Positions 9,252 through 17,629 are shown, counted from the first letter of the stretch. The stretch: DNA of 43,369 nt from Rhodovarius sp. (GCA_025057055.1 JANWYF010000059.1:1-43369); one strand, 5' to 3'. Translations and numbers: made by a program. Notes: generated from the letters alone by a model not told the origin.

Positions 9252-9827
9252 ATGGGACGCCGCAGCCTCCTCCTCGCCCTCGGCCCCGGCGCCGCCCGGG
9301 CCCGCCCAGCTGCGGTGACGGCCGGGCCTGCCGGCCATGGCAGGGTCGGGGCCTCTGGTGGCGGGCTCTTCGCCCGCGCTGCGGGGGGCGATCCTGCCGG
9401 TGCCCTATCGCGGGGCAGCGCCTTGCGTCAGCGATCTGCTGGCGGGCTGCCTCCGGCTCCTCTCCGCTCACCTGGTCGCGGTCAGGGCCCAGCTTGCGGG
9501 CAGCGCGCGCTGGGTGCCCGCCTTCGCCTCCGCCTTGCGCTCCGCCGCCTCCCGCGAGGCGCCGAGCATGGCCGAGGCCGGCCTGCCGCAGGCGCTGGCG
9601 GCCCATCTACGCGGCGTGGGCGGCCGGTGCGGCCTTCCTCCCGGGCGTGTTGCGGCCTGGAATCAGAAGGTGCGGGCCGGGCTCGCCACGCCGCAGAGGC
9701 TCGCGCGCCTTGCGCAGATGCCGGGGAGCCGGTCGGCTCGACACCCGAGGGATTTCGTGCCCATGTGGAGGCAGACATGACGATATGGGGAAGGATCGTG
9801 CGGCAAGCGCGCATCCGGCTGAACTGA
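9252..9827 (+). pseudogene. Decayed Bug/TctC family substrate-binding protein gene (internal deletion plus frameshift)
   Basis: Signal-peptide-like start MGRRSLLLALGPGAARA at 9252; then in another frame LPVPYRGAAPCVSDLLAGCLRLLSAHLVAV...REAPSMAEAGLP...WNQKVRAGLATPQRLARLAQM; then in a third register GEPVGSTPEGFRAHVEADMTIWGRIVRQARIRLN. These are Bug-family C-terminal blocks in order but in different frames. Confidence 0.85.
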
Positions 9828-10351
9828 TGCCGATCTACGAACTCGACGGGCGGGGCCCCGAGCTGCCGCGCGCATACTGGATCGCCCCGGGTGCCCAGGT
9901 GATGGGCCATGTCATCCTGGGCGAGGAAGCCTCCATCTGGTTCAACGCCGTGCTGCGCGCCGACAACGAACCGATGCGGATCGGCGCGCGGACCAATATC
10001 CAGGACGGGGCGGTGCTGCATTCCGATGCCGGATCGCCGCTGGTGATCGGCGATGAGGTGACGGTCGGCCATCGCGCCATCCTGCATGGCTGCACGGTGG
10101 GGGATCATTCGCTGATCGGGATGGGGGCGACGATCCTCAACCGCGCCAAGATCGGCCGCTTCTGCATCGTGGGCGCCAATGCCCTGGTCACGGAACGCAA
10201 GGAGTTCCCCGACTACTCCCTGATCGTGGGGAGCCCGGCCACGGTCGTGCGCACCCTGGACCCCGCCGTGGCGGAACAGCTCAAGCGCTCGGCGGCCGGC
10301 TATGTCGCGAACTGGCGCCGCTTCGCCGCCGGGCTGCGCCAGATCGGATAG
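9827..10351 (+). CDS. Gamma carbonic anhydrase family protein (left-handed beta-helix)
   Basis: ASIWFNAVLRADNEPMRIGARTNIQDGAVLHSDAGSPLVIGDEVTVGHRAILHGCTVGDHSLIGMGATILNRAKIG; starts by TGATG overlap on the pseudogene stop. Confidence 0.93.
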   Translation: MPIYELDGRGPELPRAYWIAPGAQVMGHVILGEEASIWFNAVLRADNEPMRIGARTNIQDGAVLHSDAGSPLVIGDEVTVGHRAILHGCTVGDHSLIGMGATILNRAKIGRFCIVGANALVTERKEFPDYSLIVGSPATVVRTLDPAVAEQLKRSAAGYVANWRRFAAGLRQIG

Positions 10352-10759
10352 GCCGCCGGGGCGGCGGCATTCTGCCGAGGCGGCGGGGGCTGGCCTGCTC
10401 CGGGCTGGCGGGGCGGGCTGCGGCCCGGCCGGGGCCGCAGGGCCGCGATCGGGCAGGGCCTGACCGGGGCGGCTGCGGCCTGGCCGAAGCCGGTATGGGC
10501 CGGGCGGAGTTAGCGGCCCCTTGCGAGGAGGCGGCGGCGGATGGGGCTGCGCAGGGATGGCGGCCGGGCCCCGGGCCTGCCGCCGCCCCGCCCGGGCGGA
10601 GGCTGGCCACGGGACGACGCAGGGCGGCCATCCGCCCGCTGCGGCCATGGCGGTGCCTGCCGATCGCGGACGGGGGCGCGCCGCAGCCGGCAGCGTGACG
10701 CTGCTCCCCCGACAGGAGCCAGGAAGACAGGCGCCGGGCAGCGGCGAGCGATGACGGCT

Positions 10760-13360
10760 CTAGAAGAGGATATGTTCGGGCAACAGCTGCGGCAGGTTGA
10801 AGAGGAAGATCTCCTGCCCGGCATAGCGGATCAGCGTATGCCCGCCGCCCGAGATGATCTCGAGCGCGGAGAAGCCCGGCACGCCCGAACCGCGAAGATC
10901 GAGCCGATCGCCCTCCTCCGGGCGGAAATCCGAAATCCGGTCCCGCCCCCAGCCGGGCGTGTCGAAGACGAAGAGATCAGCCCCCCCGAAGCCGTAGAGC
11001 ACATCATCGCCGGGGCCTCCGCGCAGGGTATCGGAAAAGGCCGATCCCCAGAGCGTGTCGTGGCCGCGCCCGCCATCCAGCAGGCTGCCGCGCATCGGGT
11101 TGGCGACCAGGTTCTCGCCGCCCGAGGAACCGATCAGGCGGGTCGCCTCGCCGGAGAGATAGGCGACCTCGAGATGGGGGGGCATGACCCAGCCATCGAC
11201 CGTGACCCAGGCGGTGTCATACCCCTCGCCCGGGAGTTCGATCACCATGTCGTCGAGGTGATTGACGATGTAGTGGTCATGGCCCGGCCCGCCCATCATG
11301 GTATCGGCCCCGAGGCCGCCGCGCAGCGTGTCGTCGCCCGGGCCGCCCTCCAGCCGGTCGCCACGGTCTCCGCCCCACAGCACATCATCGCCCACCCCGC
11401 CGATCAGGGTGGAGGAGCGCAGCGGATGGGCGACGAGCTGAGCCGCGCCCGGCCCGGCGGAAAGCCGCGTCGCCTCCCCGGCGAGGCGGCCGATCTCGAC
11501 CTCGGCGGGCAGGACCCAGCCGTTGACGGTGACCCAGGCGGTATCGATCCCCTCTCCCGGCAGTTCCTCGACCAGGTCGGAGAGGTGGTCGATGACGAAA
11601 TGGTCATCCCCCGGCCCGCCGCGCATGGTATCCGCGCCCGGCCCGCCGCGCAGCGTATCCTGGCCTGCCCCCCCCTCCAGCCGGTCGCCCTGCGGACCGC
11701 CCCAAAGCACGTCATCCCCTGCCCCGCCGATCAGGATCGAGGCGCGGGCAGGATTGGCCACGAGCTGCACCCCGCCATCCCCGCCGGTGATGTGCCGGGC
11801 CTCTCCGGCCAGGCGGCCGATCTCGACATGGGCGGGCAGGGTCCAGCCATCGACCATGACCCAGACGGTGTCGATCCCCTCGTCCTCGAGCTCGATGACG
11901 CGATCGCCGAGGTGGTGGATGACGTAGTGGTCATCCCCCGGGCCGCCGAACATGATCGCAATCCCGGTCGGGCTGCCCTCCAGCGTGTCGTTGCCCGGCC
12001 CGCCATGCAGCCAGTCCCGCCCGCCGCGGCCCTGCAGCAGATCATCACCGTCGAGCCCTTCGAGCGTGTCATCGCCCGGCGTGCCGGAGAGCTTGTCGGG
12101 GCCGGGGGTGCCGCGGATCACCTGCCAGCCCTGGGCGAGAAGAGCGAGGAAGACGTCCTGCAGGGCGTTGCTGTCGCCCGCCACCAGATCCGGCGCGGTC
12201 GAGGCGAAGACGATGCGGCTGCCATCGGCGCTGATGGCGGGATTGACCGATGCGCCGAAACCCGGCCGCCCGGCAGGCGTGATCGAGATCAGGCTGAGGC
12301 TGCCGGTGAGCATGTCGCGCAGGAAGATGTCGGAGGAGAGCGGCAGATCCTCCGGCACGAAATTGGAGGCGAGTGAGGAGAAGACGACATAGCGCCCGTC
12401 GGCCGAGATGCGGGGATCGAAACTGCCCGCATTGCCCTGCACGCCGGCCGGCGTGACCGAGACGAGATCGACCGCCCCGGTCAGCAGATCCTTGCGGAAG
12501 ACGTCGACCTGCCCGTTGGTGTCGCCGGGGACCAGATTGCTGGCCGAGGAGGCGAAGACGACATAGCGCCCATCGGCCGAGATCTGCGGACGCAGGCTGC
12601 CCTGGAAACCGCCATTCTGCTGGGTCCCGTCGGCGGCGACCGAGACGCGGCGCAGCAGCCCGGTCGCCAGATCCTTCACGAAGACATCATCGCGCTGGTT
12701 GGTGTCGTCCTCGACGAGGTCGGAGGCGAGGCTGTCGAAGACGACATAGCGCCCGTCGGCCGAGATCGAGGGGCGGTTGAGGGCGCTGCCATTGCCCTCC
12801 GCCCCGCCCGGGCCGGTGCTGGCGCGCTGGGTCCAGCCCTCCAGCATGTCGCGGACGAAGACGTCGATCGCGTTGTTGGTATCCAGCGCGACCAGATCGG
12901 AGGCAGCCGAGAGGAAGGCGACGAAGCGCCCATCGGCCGAGATGGCGGAGCCGTAGGAGACGCTGTTGCCGGTTCGCCCCTCCGGCGTCACTGAGACCGG
13001 CTGCAAGAGGCCGGTGGCCATATCGCGCAGGAAGACATCGGCGAAGCCGTTGCGGTCGGCCGGATGGAGGTTGCCGGCCAGAGACGTGAAGGCGACGAAG
13101 CGCCCATTGGCCGACAAGGCCGCGCCGAAGGAGGGCCCGTCGGGCTCTGCCCCATCGGCGGCGAGGCTGGCGCGCAGCCAGATGCCCTCGCCGGGGGTGA
13201 TCAGCCAGATGTTGGTCAGGCCGTTGCCGCCGCCCAGGAAGGCGTTGGTGGCGGCGGTCTGCAGCGCGACGACGCGGCCGTCGGCCGAGATCTCGGGGAA
13301 ATGGGCCGCATCGAGCAGGGACTGTCCCTGCGGGCCCTGGGAGAGGCGGAAGAGAAGCAT
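10760..13360 (-). CDS. Large beta-propeller (7 PD40/TolB-like repeats) + RTX calcium-binding repeat protein, probable type I secretion substrate
   Basis: Seven ISADGR[YFV]V[VA]-type blades, then RTX nonapeptides (GGPGDDTLRGG...), VEIGRLAGEA modules, C-terminal GGADLFVFDTPGWGRDRISDFRPEEGDRLDLRGSG...ILF. Start at Met 13360 preferred over 13411 (inference). Confidence 0.88.
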   Translation of the reverse strand: MLLFRLSQGPQGQSLLDAAHFPEISADGRVVALQTAATNAFLGGGNGLTNIWLITPGEGIWLRASLAADGAEPDGPSFGAALSANGRFVAFTSLAGNLHPADRNGFADVFLRDMATGLLQPVSVTPEGRTGNSVSYGSAISADGRFVAFLSAASDLVALDTNNAIDVFVRDMLEGWTQRASTGPGGAEGNGSALNRPSISADGRYVVFDSLASDLVEDDTNQRDDVFVKDLATGLLRRVSVAADGTQQNGGFQGSLRPQISADGRYVVFASSASNLVPGDTNGQVDVFRKDLLTGAVDLVSVTPAGVQGNAGSFDPRISADGRYVVFSSLASNFVPEDLPLSSDIFLRDMLTGSLSLISITPAGRPGFGASVNPAISADGSRIVFASTAPDLVAGDSNALQDVFLALLAQGWQVIRGTPGPDKLSGTPGDDTLEGLDGDDLLQGRGGRDWLHGGPGNDTLEGSPTGIAIMFGGPGDDHYVIHHLGDRVIELEDEGIDTVWVMVDGWTLPAHVEIGRLAGEARHITGGDGGVQLVANPARASILIGGAGDDVLWGGPQGDRLEGGAGQDTLRGGPGADTMRGGPGDDHFVIDHLSDLVEELPGEGIDTAWVTVNGWVLPAEVEIGRLAGEATRLSAGPGAAQLVAHPLRSSTLIGGVGDDVLWGGDRGDRLEGGPGDDTLRGGLGADTMMGGPGHDHYIVNHLDDMVIELPGEGYDTAWVTVDGWVMPPHLEVAYLSGEATRLIGSSGGENLVANPMRGSLLDGGRGHDTLWGSAFSDTLRGGPGDDVLYGFGGADLFVFDTPGWGRDRISDFRPEEGDRLDLRGSGVPGFSALEIISGGGHTLIRYAGQEIFLFNLPQLLPEHILF
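10949..12000 (-). repeat. Three tandem 327-bp (109-aa) RTX modules, imperfect copies (approximate outer limits)
   Basis: Same site (tggtcat on + strand) recurs at 11274, 11601 and 11928, exactly 327 bp apart; protein unit GGPGDDHxxIxHLxDxVxELxxEGxDTxWVxVxGWxxPxxxExxxLxGEAxxL...NPxRxSxLxGGxGxDxLWG. Confidence 0.9.
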
Positions 13361-13380
13361 CTTGCGTGCGCCCGAACCCT

Positions 13381-13404
13381 CGCCCAGGCGCCAGCGCCTG
13401 GGCG
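13381..13404. promoter_or_regulatory. Perfect inverted repeat (11-bp arms, 2-bp centre) just upstream of the inferred RTX protein start
   Basis: CGCCCAGGCGC-CA-GCGCCTGGGCG; arms exactly complementary. Confidence 0.6.
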
Positions 13405-13799
13405 GCCGCATCCTGCGGCGGGCGGCAGATTGTGCCGGGTCGGGTTAACGAAGCCTTTCTCGCTCCCGTCGGGGCAGCCCGGCGCCAGCCGCCCCGCCAG
13501 CCGGCCAAGCCCGGCGCCGCGCCCGGCGAGTCCGGATAAGACGCGCCCACGCACGCCGCCGTGAGCCGCCCGGCGGAAAAGGGTTGCCAAGCGGCGTGAA
13601 ATACGGCGTAACACGCAGCGTCGGCAGCGCCGGATTCGGCACGCCCCGCCCCCGCCCCGTTCCGGGCCCCCGGGGCAGCGACATCAGCCCCCGGCCGCGG
13701 TCCGGAACCGCCGGGCCGGGGTAGCAACGACAAGGTCACGCCCCGGTCCCACCGCAGGGCGGCCAGCGGGAGGATGACGCGATGCGGAAGGGAGACGCG

Positions 13800-14441
13800 A
13801 TGCGCTGGGGATGGATATTATGCCTGGGGGCCCTGCTGCTGATGCCCGGCCATGCCGAAGCATCGCGCGAACAGAAGCCGCAGCGTCCGGAAGCCCGAGC
13901 GGAGACCTCGGCCGCCCTCCAGGCCGGCCGCCCGAGCCAGCCCGCGCGCGCCGCCACCGGCGGCCAGGCCGCACAAGCCCGGCCGGTCACCGCGGCGGCC
14001 CAGCCCGCCCGGACGGTGCCGTCAAGCCCGCGGCCCGTCCCGACCAGCCCGAGCCCCGTCCGGCTGGTCAGCGCCCCCTCCGGGCCCGCCGCCGCCATCC
14101 CGGCCCTGCATGGCCAGGCGGCGCGGCAGCCCACCCGTGCCGAACAGCAGGCGGCACTGCGCCGCGCCGGCTATGAGGCGCAGCGCGCGCGCGCCATCGC
14201 CGCCCAGACGCAGCGCCAGGCCGAACCCTATCGCGCCCTCCGGCCCGCCCAGCCGGTGCAGGTGGCGGGCCATTGCACCATGGCCAATGGCCGGCGCGTC
14301 TGCACCGGGCAGCGGCAGGCCGCGCTGCGCTGGGCCGCAGGCCTGGCCCCGGCCGCGGGCAGCCAGGCGCAGTGCCCCGACGGCACGGTGGCCATACTGG
14401 CCCTGGGGCATGAGGACATCTACCGCTGCGTGCCGTTCTGA
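13800..14441 (+). CDS. Ala/Pro-rich putative exported protein with Cys-containing C-terminus, unknown function
   Basis: MRWGWILCLGALLLMPGHAEA signal peptide; low-complexity middle; C-terminus GHCTMANGRRVCTGQRQ...CPDGTVAILALGHEDIYRCVPF. Confidence 0.65.
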   Translation: MRWGWILCLGALLLMPGHAEASREQKPQRPEARAETSAALQAGRPSQPARAATGGQAAQARPVTAAAQPARTVPSSPRPVPTSPSPVRLVSAPSGPAAAIPALHGQAARQPTRAEQQAALRRAGYEAQRARAIAAQTQRQAEPYRALRPAQPVQVAGHCTMANGRRVCTGQRQAALRWAAGLAPAAGSQAQCPDGTVAILALGHEDIYRCVPF

Positions 14442-14449
14442 GGCTTAAC

Positions 14450-14480
14450 GGGCGGGGCAGCACGCCGTGCCGGCCCGCCC
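14450..14480. terminator. Hairpin between convergent genes, terminator-like
   Basis: GGGCGGG-gca-GCAC-gcc-GTGC-cgg-CCCGCCC; no T-tract, so Rho-independent function uncertain. Confidence 0.45.
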
Positions 14481-14487
14481 GGCGGCC

Positions 14488-15441
14488 TCACATCACCGCC
14501 CCCGGCCGCTTCGCCCGCACCGGCACCTTGAGGTAGCGCACCCCGTTGCTCTCGGCCTGCGGGAAGCGCCCGGCGCGAATATTGACCTGGATCGAGGGCA
14601 GCAGCAGCGTCGGGGCCGCCAGCGTCGCATCCCGCGCGGTGCGGAAGGCGACGAACTCCTCCTCGGTCACCCCGTCCTTCACATGCGGGTTGAAGGCCCG
14701 CTGTTCCGCCACGGTCGACTGCCAGGCGTAATGGTCGCGGCCCGGCGCCTTGTAGTCGTGGCACATCCACAGCCGCGTATGCCCGGGCAGAGAGAGCAGC
14801 CGCCTGATCGACCGGAACAGTGTGCGCGCATCGCCACCCGGGAAATCGGCCCGCGCCGTGCCGTAATCATGCATGAAGATGGTATCGCCCACGAACACGT
14901 CATCGCCGATGCGATAGGCGACGCAGGCCGGGGTATGGCCGGGGGTGTGCATCACCTCGACCTCGAGTTCCCCGAGCTGGAAGCGCTCGCCATCGCGGAA
15001 GAGGTGATCGAAATCCCCCCCGGCGGGCTTCACGTCCTCAATGTTGAAGACCGGGCGGAAGATGCGCTGGACCTCGGTGATGCGCTCACCGATGCCGATC
15101 CGCGCCCCGGTATGCGCCTTGATATAGGGCGCCGCCGTCAGATGATCGGCGTGGGCGTGGGTCTCCAGCACCCAGGTGATGGAGAGGCCGAGTTCACGCG
15201 CGGCCGCCAGGATCGCCTCGGCCGAGGTGACATCGGCCGTCCCTGCCTTGTGGTCCCAGTCGAGCACGGGGTCGATCACCGCCGCCTGTTTCGTCGCGGG
15301 ATCCCAGACCAGGTAGGAGACGGTGTTGGTCGGCTCATCGAAAAAGGGGCGGATCATCGCCTGCCGCTCTGGCCTCCCCTCCGCCGGCAGGGCGGGGGCG
15401 GGCTGGGCCGATGCAGGAGGGGTCAGCGTGGCTTCGCTCAT
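14488..15441 (-). CDS. MBL-fold metallo-hydrolase (persulfide dioxygenase/Blh-like)
   Basis: HAHADHLTAAPYIKAHTGARIGIG, HTPGHTPACVAYRIGDDVFVGDTIFMHDYGTARADFPGGDARTLFRSI; next to rhodanese and TauE genes. Confidence 0.88.
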   Translation of the reverse strand: MSEATLTPPASAQPAPALPAEGRPERQAMIRPFFDEPTNTVSYLVWDPATKQAAVIDPVLDWDHKAGTADVTSAEAILAAARELGLSITWVLETHAHADHLTAAPYIKAHTGARIGIGERITEVQRIFRPVFNIEDVKPAGGDFDHLFRDGERFQLGELEVEVMHTPGHTPACVAYRIGDDVFVGDTIFMHDYGTARADFPGGDARTLFRSIRRLLSLPGHTRLWMCHDYKAPGRDHYAWQSTVAEQRAFNPHVKDGVTEEEFVAFRTARDATLAAPTLLLPSIQVNIRAGRFPQAESNGVRYLKVPVRAKRPGAVM

Positions 15442-15464
15442 CGTCGTGCTCCTCGGTTGCGGAC

Positions 15465-15493
15465 TTGACGAACATATAAGCGAACGCTAATAA
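15465..15493 (+). promoter_or_regulatory. Candidate sigma-70-type promoter of the rhodanese-TauE operon overlapping an imperfect palindrome
   Basis: TTGACG (15465-15470), 17-bp spacer, TAATAA (15488-15493); AGCG-AA-CGCT palindrome core at 15479-15488 within an AT-rich island of the divergent intergenic region. Confidence 0.6.
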
Positions 15494-15525
15494 AGCGCAA
15501 GTGCATATTCCAGCCGGAGACCAGC

Positions 15526-16050
15526 ATGCTCCCCACCATCAGCCCCGCGGAAGCTTCCCGCCTGCTTGCCCAGGGCGCCGTCCTGATCGATGTGCGCGAG
15601 CCCGACGAGCACGCCCGCGCCCGCATCCCCGGTGCCACCAACCTGCCCCTCTCCCGCCTGAAGGAGGCCGAGCTCGCCGTCGAGGCGGGCAAGCCGGTGC
15701 TGTTCCACTGCCAGAGCGGGGCGCGGACCGCCGCCGCCGCGGCCGACCTCGCCGCCAAGGCGGGCGGCTGCCAGGCCTTCATCGTCGAAGGCGGCCTCTC
15801 GGCCTGGAAGCGGGCCGGCCTGCCGGTGGCCGAGGACCGGCGCCAGCCCCTGCCGCTGATGCAGCAGGTGCAGATCGCGGCCGGCAGCCTCGCGCTGTTG
15901 GGCGTGGTTCTGGGCTTCCTGCTCACGCCGGCCTTCTTCCTGCTGTCGGGCTTCGTCGGGGCGGGGCTGGTCATGGCCGGTATCACCGGCTTCTGCCCGA
16001 TGGCGCGCGCCCTGAAGGCCATGCCCTGGAACCGGGCGATGGCGGGATGA
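15526..16050 (+). CDS. Rhodanese-domain protein with C-terminal two-TM DUF2892-like region (YgaP-like)
   Basis: LIDVREPDEHARARIPGATNLPLSRLKEAEL, active-site loop FHCQSGART, C-terminal hydrophobic region ending GITGFCPMARALKAMPWN. Confidence 0.9.
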   Translation: MLPTISPAEASRLLAQGAVLIDVREPDEHARARIPGATNLPLSRLKEAELAVEAGKPVLFHCQSGARTAAAAADLAAKAGGCQAFIVEGGLSAWKRAGLPVAEDRRQPLPLMQQVQIAAGSLALLGVVLGFLLTPAFFLLSGFVGAGLVMAGITGFCPMARALKAMPWNRAMAG

Positions 16051-16835
16051 TCGCCCTGCCTCTCACCCAAGCGCTGGCCGGCGGTGCCTCGGGGTCCCTG
16101 GTCGGCTTCACCCTCGGCCTGGTCGGCGGCGGCGGTTCGATCCTGGCGGTGCCGCTGCTGATCCACGGCGTCGGCGTCGCCAGCCCGCATGTCGCGATCG
16201 GCACCGCCGCCGTGGCGGTGGCGCTGAATGCCGCCTTCGGCGCCTGGGCCCAGGCGCGGGCCGGGCTGGTGCGCTGGCCCTGCGCCTCGGTCTTCGCGGG
16301 GGCCGGGATGATCGGGGCCTTCGCCGGTGCCCAGGCGGCCAAGGCGGTGGACGGGCAGATGCTGCTCGCCCTCTTCTCCCTGCTGATGATGGCGGTAGCG
16401 GTCCTGATGTTCCGCCGACAGGAGCCGGCGCAGGCGCCCACCCCCCGCCTCAGCCGCGACAATGCCCCGGCCCTGCTCGCCGCCGGCCTCGGCGTGGGGC
16501 TGCTGGCCGGCTTCTTCGGGATCGGCGGTGGCTTCCTGGTCGTGCCCGGGCTGCTCTGGGCCACCGGCATGCCCTTGCCCATGGCGGTCGGCTCCTCGCT
16601 CGTCGCGGTCGCGGCCTTCGGACTGACCACGGCGGCGAGTTATGCCTGGGCCGGCTTGATCGACTGGCCGCTCGCCCTGGTCTTTGTGGCCGGCGGAGCG
16701 CTGGGCAGCCTGTTCGGGGCCAGGCTCGGGCGGCGGCTGGCGGCACGGCGCCGCGCCCTTGGCCGGCTGCTCGCCGCGGTGATCATGCTGGTCGGCGCCT
16801 ATACCTTCGTGCTGGCGCTGATGCGCCTCGCCTGA
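16047..16835 (+). CDS. TauE/SafE family sulfite exporter-type membrane protein
   Basis: GFTLGLVGGGGSILAVPLLIHGVGV...GFFGIGGGFLVVPGLLWATGMPLPMAVGSSLVAV; ATGA overlap with the rhodanese gene. Confidence 0.92.
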   Translation: MIALPLTQALAGGASGSLVGFTLGLVGGGGSILAVPLLIHGVGVASPHVAIGTAAVAVALNAAFGAWAQARAGLVRWPCASVFAGAGMIGAFAGAQAAKAVDGQMLLALFSLLMMAVAVLMFRRQEPAQAPTPRLSRDNAPALLAAGLGVGLLAGFFGIGGGFLVVPGLLWATGMPLPMAVGSSLVAVAAFGLTTAASYAWAGLIDWPLALVFVAGGALGSLFGARLGRRLAARRRALGRLLAAVIMLVGAYTFVLALMRLA

Positions 16836-16843
16836 GGCGGCGC

Positions 16844-17629
16844 TTACTCCTCCTGCAGGCGCGGCGCCCCGGCGGTCACCCCGCCATCGATCACGATGGT
16901 CTGCCCGGTCATGAAGGAGGAGGCGCGGGCGGCCAGAAAGACCGCCGCGCCGGCAATCTCGTCCGGTTCGCCGATCCGCTGCAGCGGGCTGTCGGCGGTG
17001 CGCTTCTTGAGGGTGACCGGATCCTCCCACAGCGCGCGGGCAAAGTCGGTGCGCACCAGGCCGGGGGCGATGCAGTTGATCCGCACCCCCTTGGGCCCCC
17101 ATTCGGTGGCGAGCGCCCGCGCCAGCGCCATATCGGCCGCCTTGGAGACGCCATATATCCCGAGCACGGGCGAGCCCCTGAGCCCGCCGATCGAGGAGAT
17201 GAAGATGACGCTGCCCTCGCCCCGGGCGGCCATCTGCGGGATCGTCATCTGGCACAGCCAGAGATTGGACCGCACATTGGCGTTCATGATGCGGTCATAG
17301 GCCTCGTCGCTGATGTTCTGCGTCGGGCCGAAATAGGGGTTGACCGCCGCATTGCAGACCAGCACGTCGATCTGGCCGAAGGCCGCAAGGGTCGCATCGA
17401 CCAGCGCCTGAAGTTCCTCCTTGCGGGAGATGTTGGCGGCATGCGCCTCGGCCACCCCGCCGGCGGCGCGGATCTCCTCCACCACCTTCTGGCAGGCATC
17501 GAGCTTGCGGGAGGAGACCATCACCCGCGCTCCGTGCTGCGCTAGGCGCAGCGCGATCGCCCGGCCGATGCCGCGGCTGCCGCCGGTGACGATGGCGGAT
17601 TTGCCGGTCAGGTCGAACAGATTGTCCAT
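16844..17629 (-). CDS. SDR family oxidoreductase
   Basis: MDNLFDLTGKSAIVTGGSRGIGRAIALRLAQHGA, NAAVNPYFGP, YGVSKAAD, GQTIVIDGGVTAG. Internal start at 17629 preferred. Confidence 0.93.
   Translation of the reverse strand: MDNLFDLTGKSAIVTGGSRGIGRAIALRLAQHGARVMVSSRKLDACQKVVEEIRAAGGVAEAHAANISRKEELQALVDATLAAFGQIDVLVCNAAVNPYFGPTQNISDEAYDRIMNANVRSNLWLCQMTIPQMAARGEGSVIFISSIGGLRGSPVLGIYGVSKAADMALARALATEWGPKGVRINCIAPGLVRTDFARALWEDPVTLKKRTADSPLQRIGEPDEIAGAAVFLAARASSFMTGQTIVIDGGVTAGAPRLQEE

Noticed and set aside
10541-12376. 611-aa + strand ORF antisense to the RTX protein
   Set aside because: Repetitive periodicity simply mirrors the RTX repeats on the other strand; no independent coding signal.
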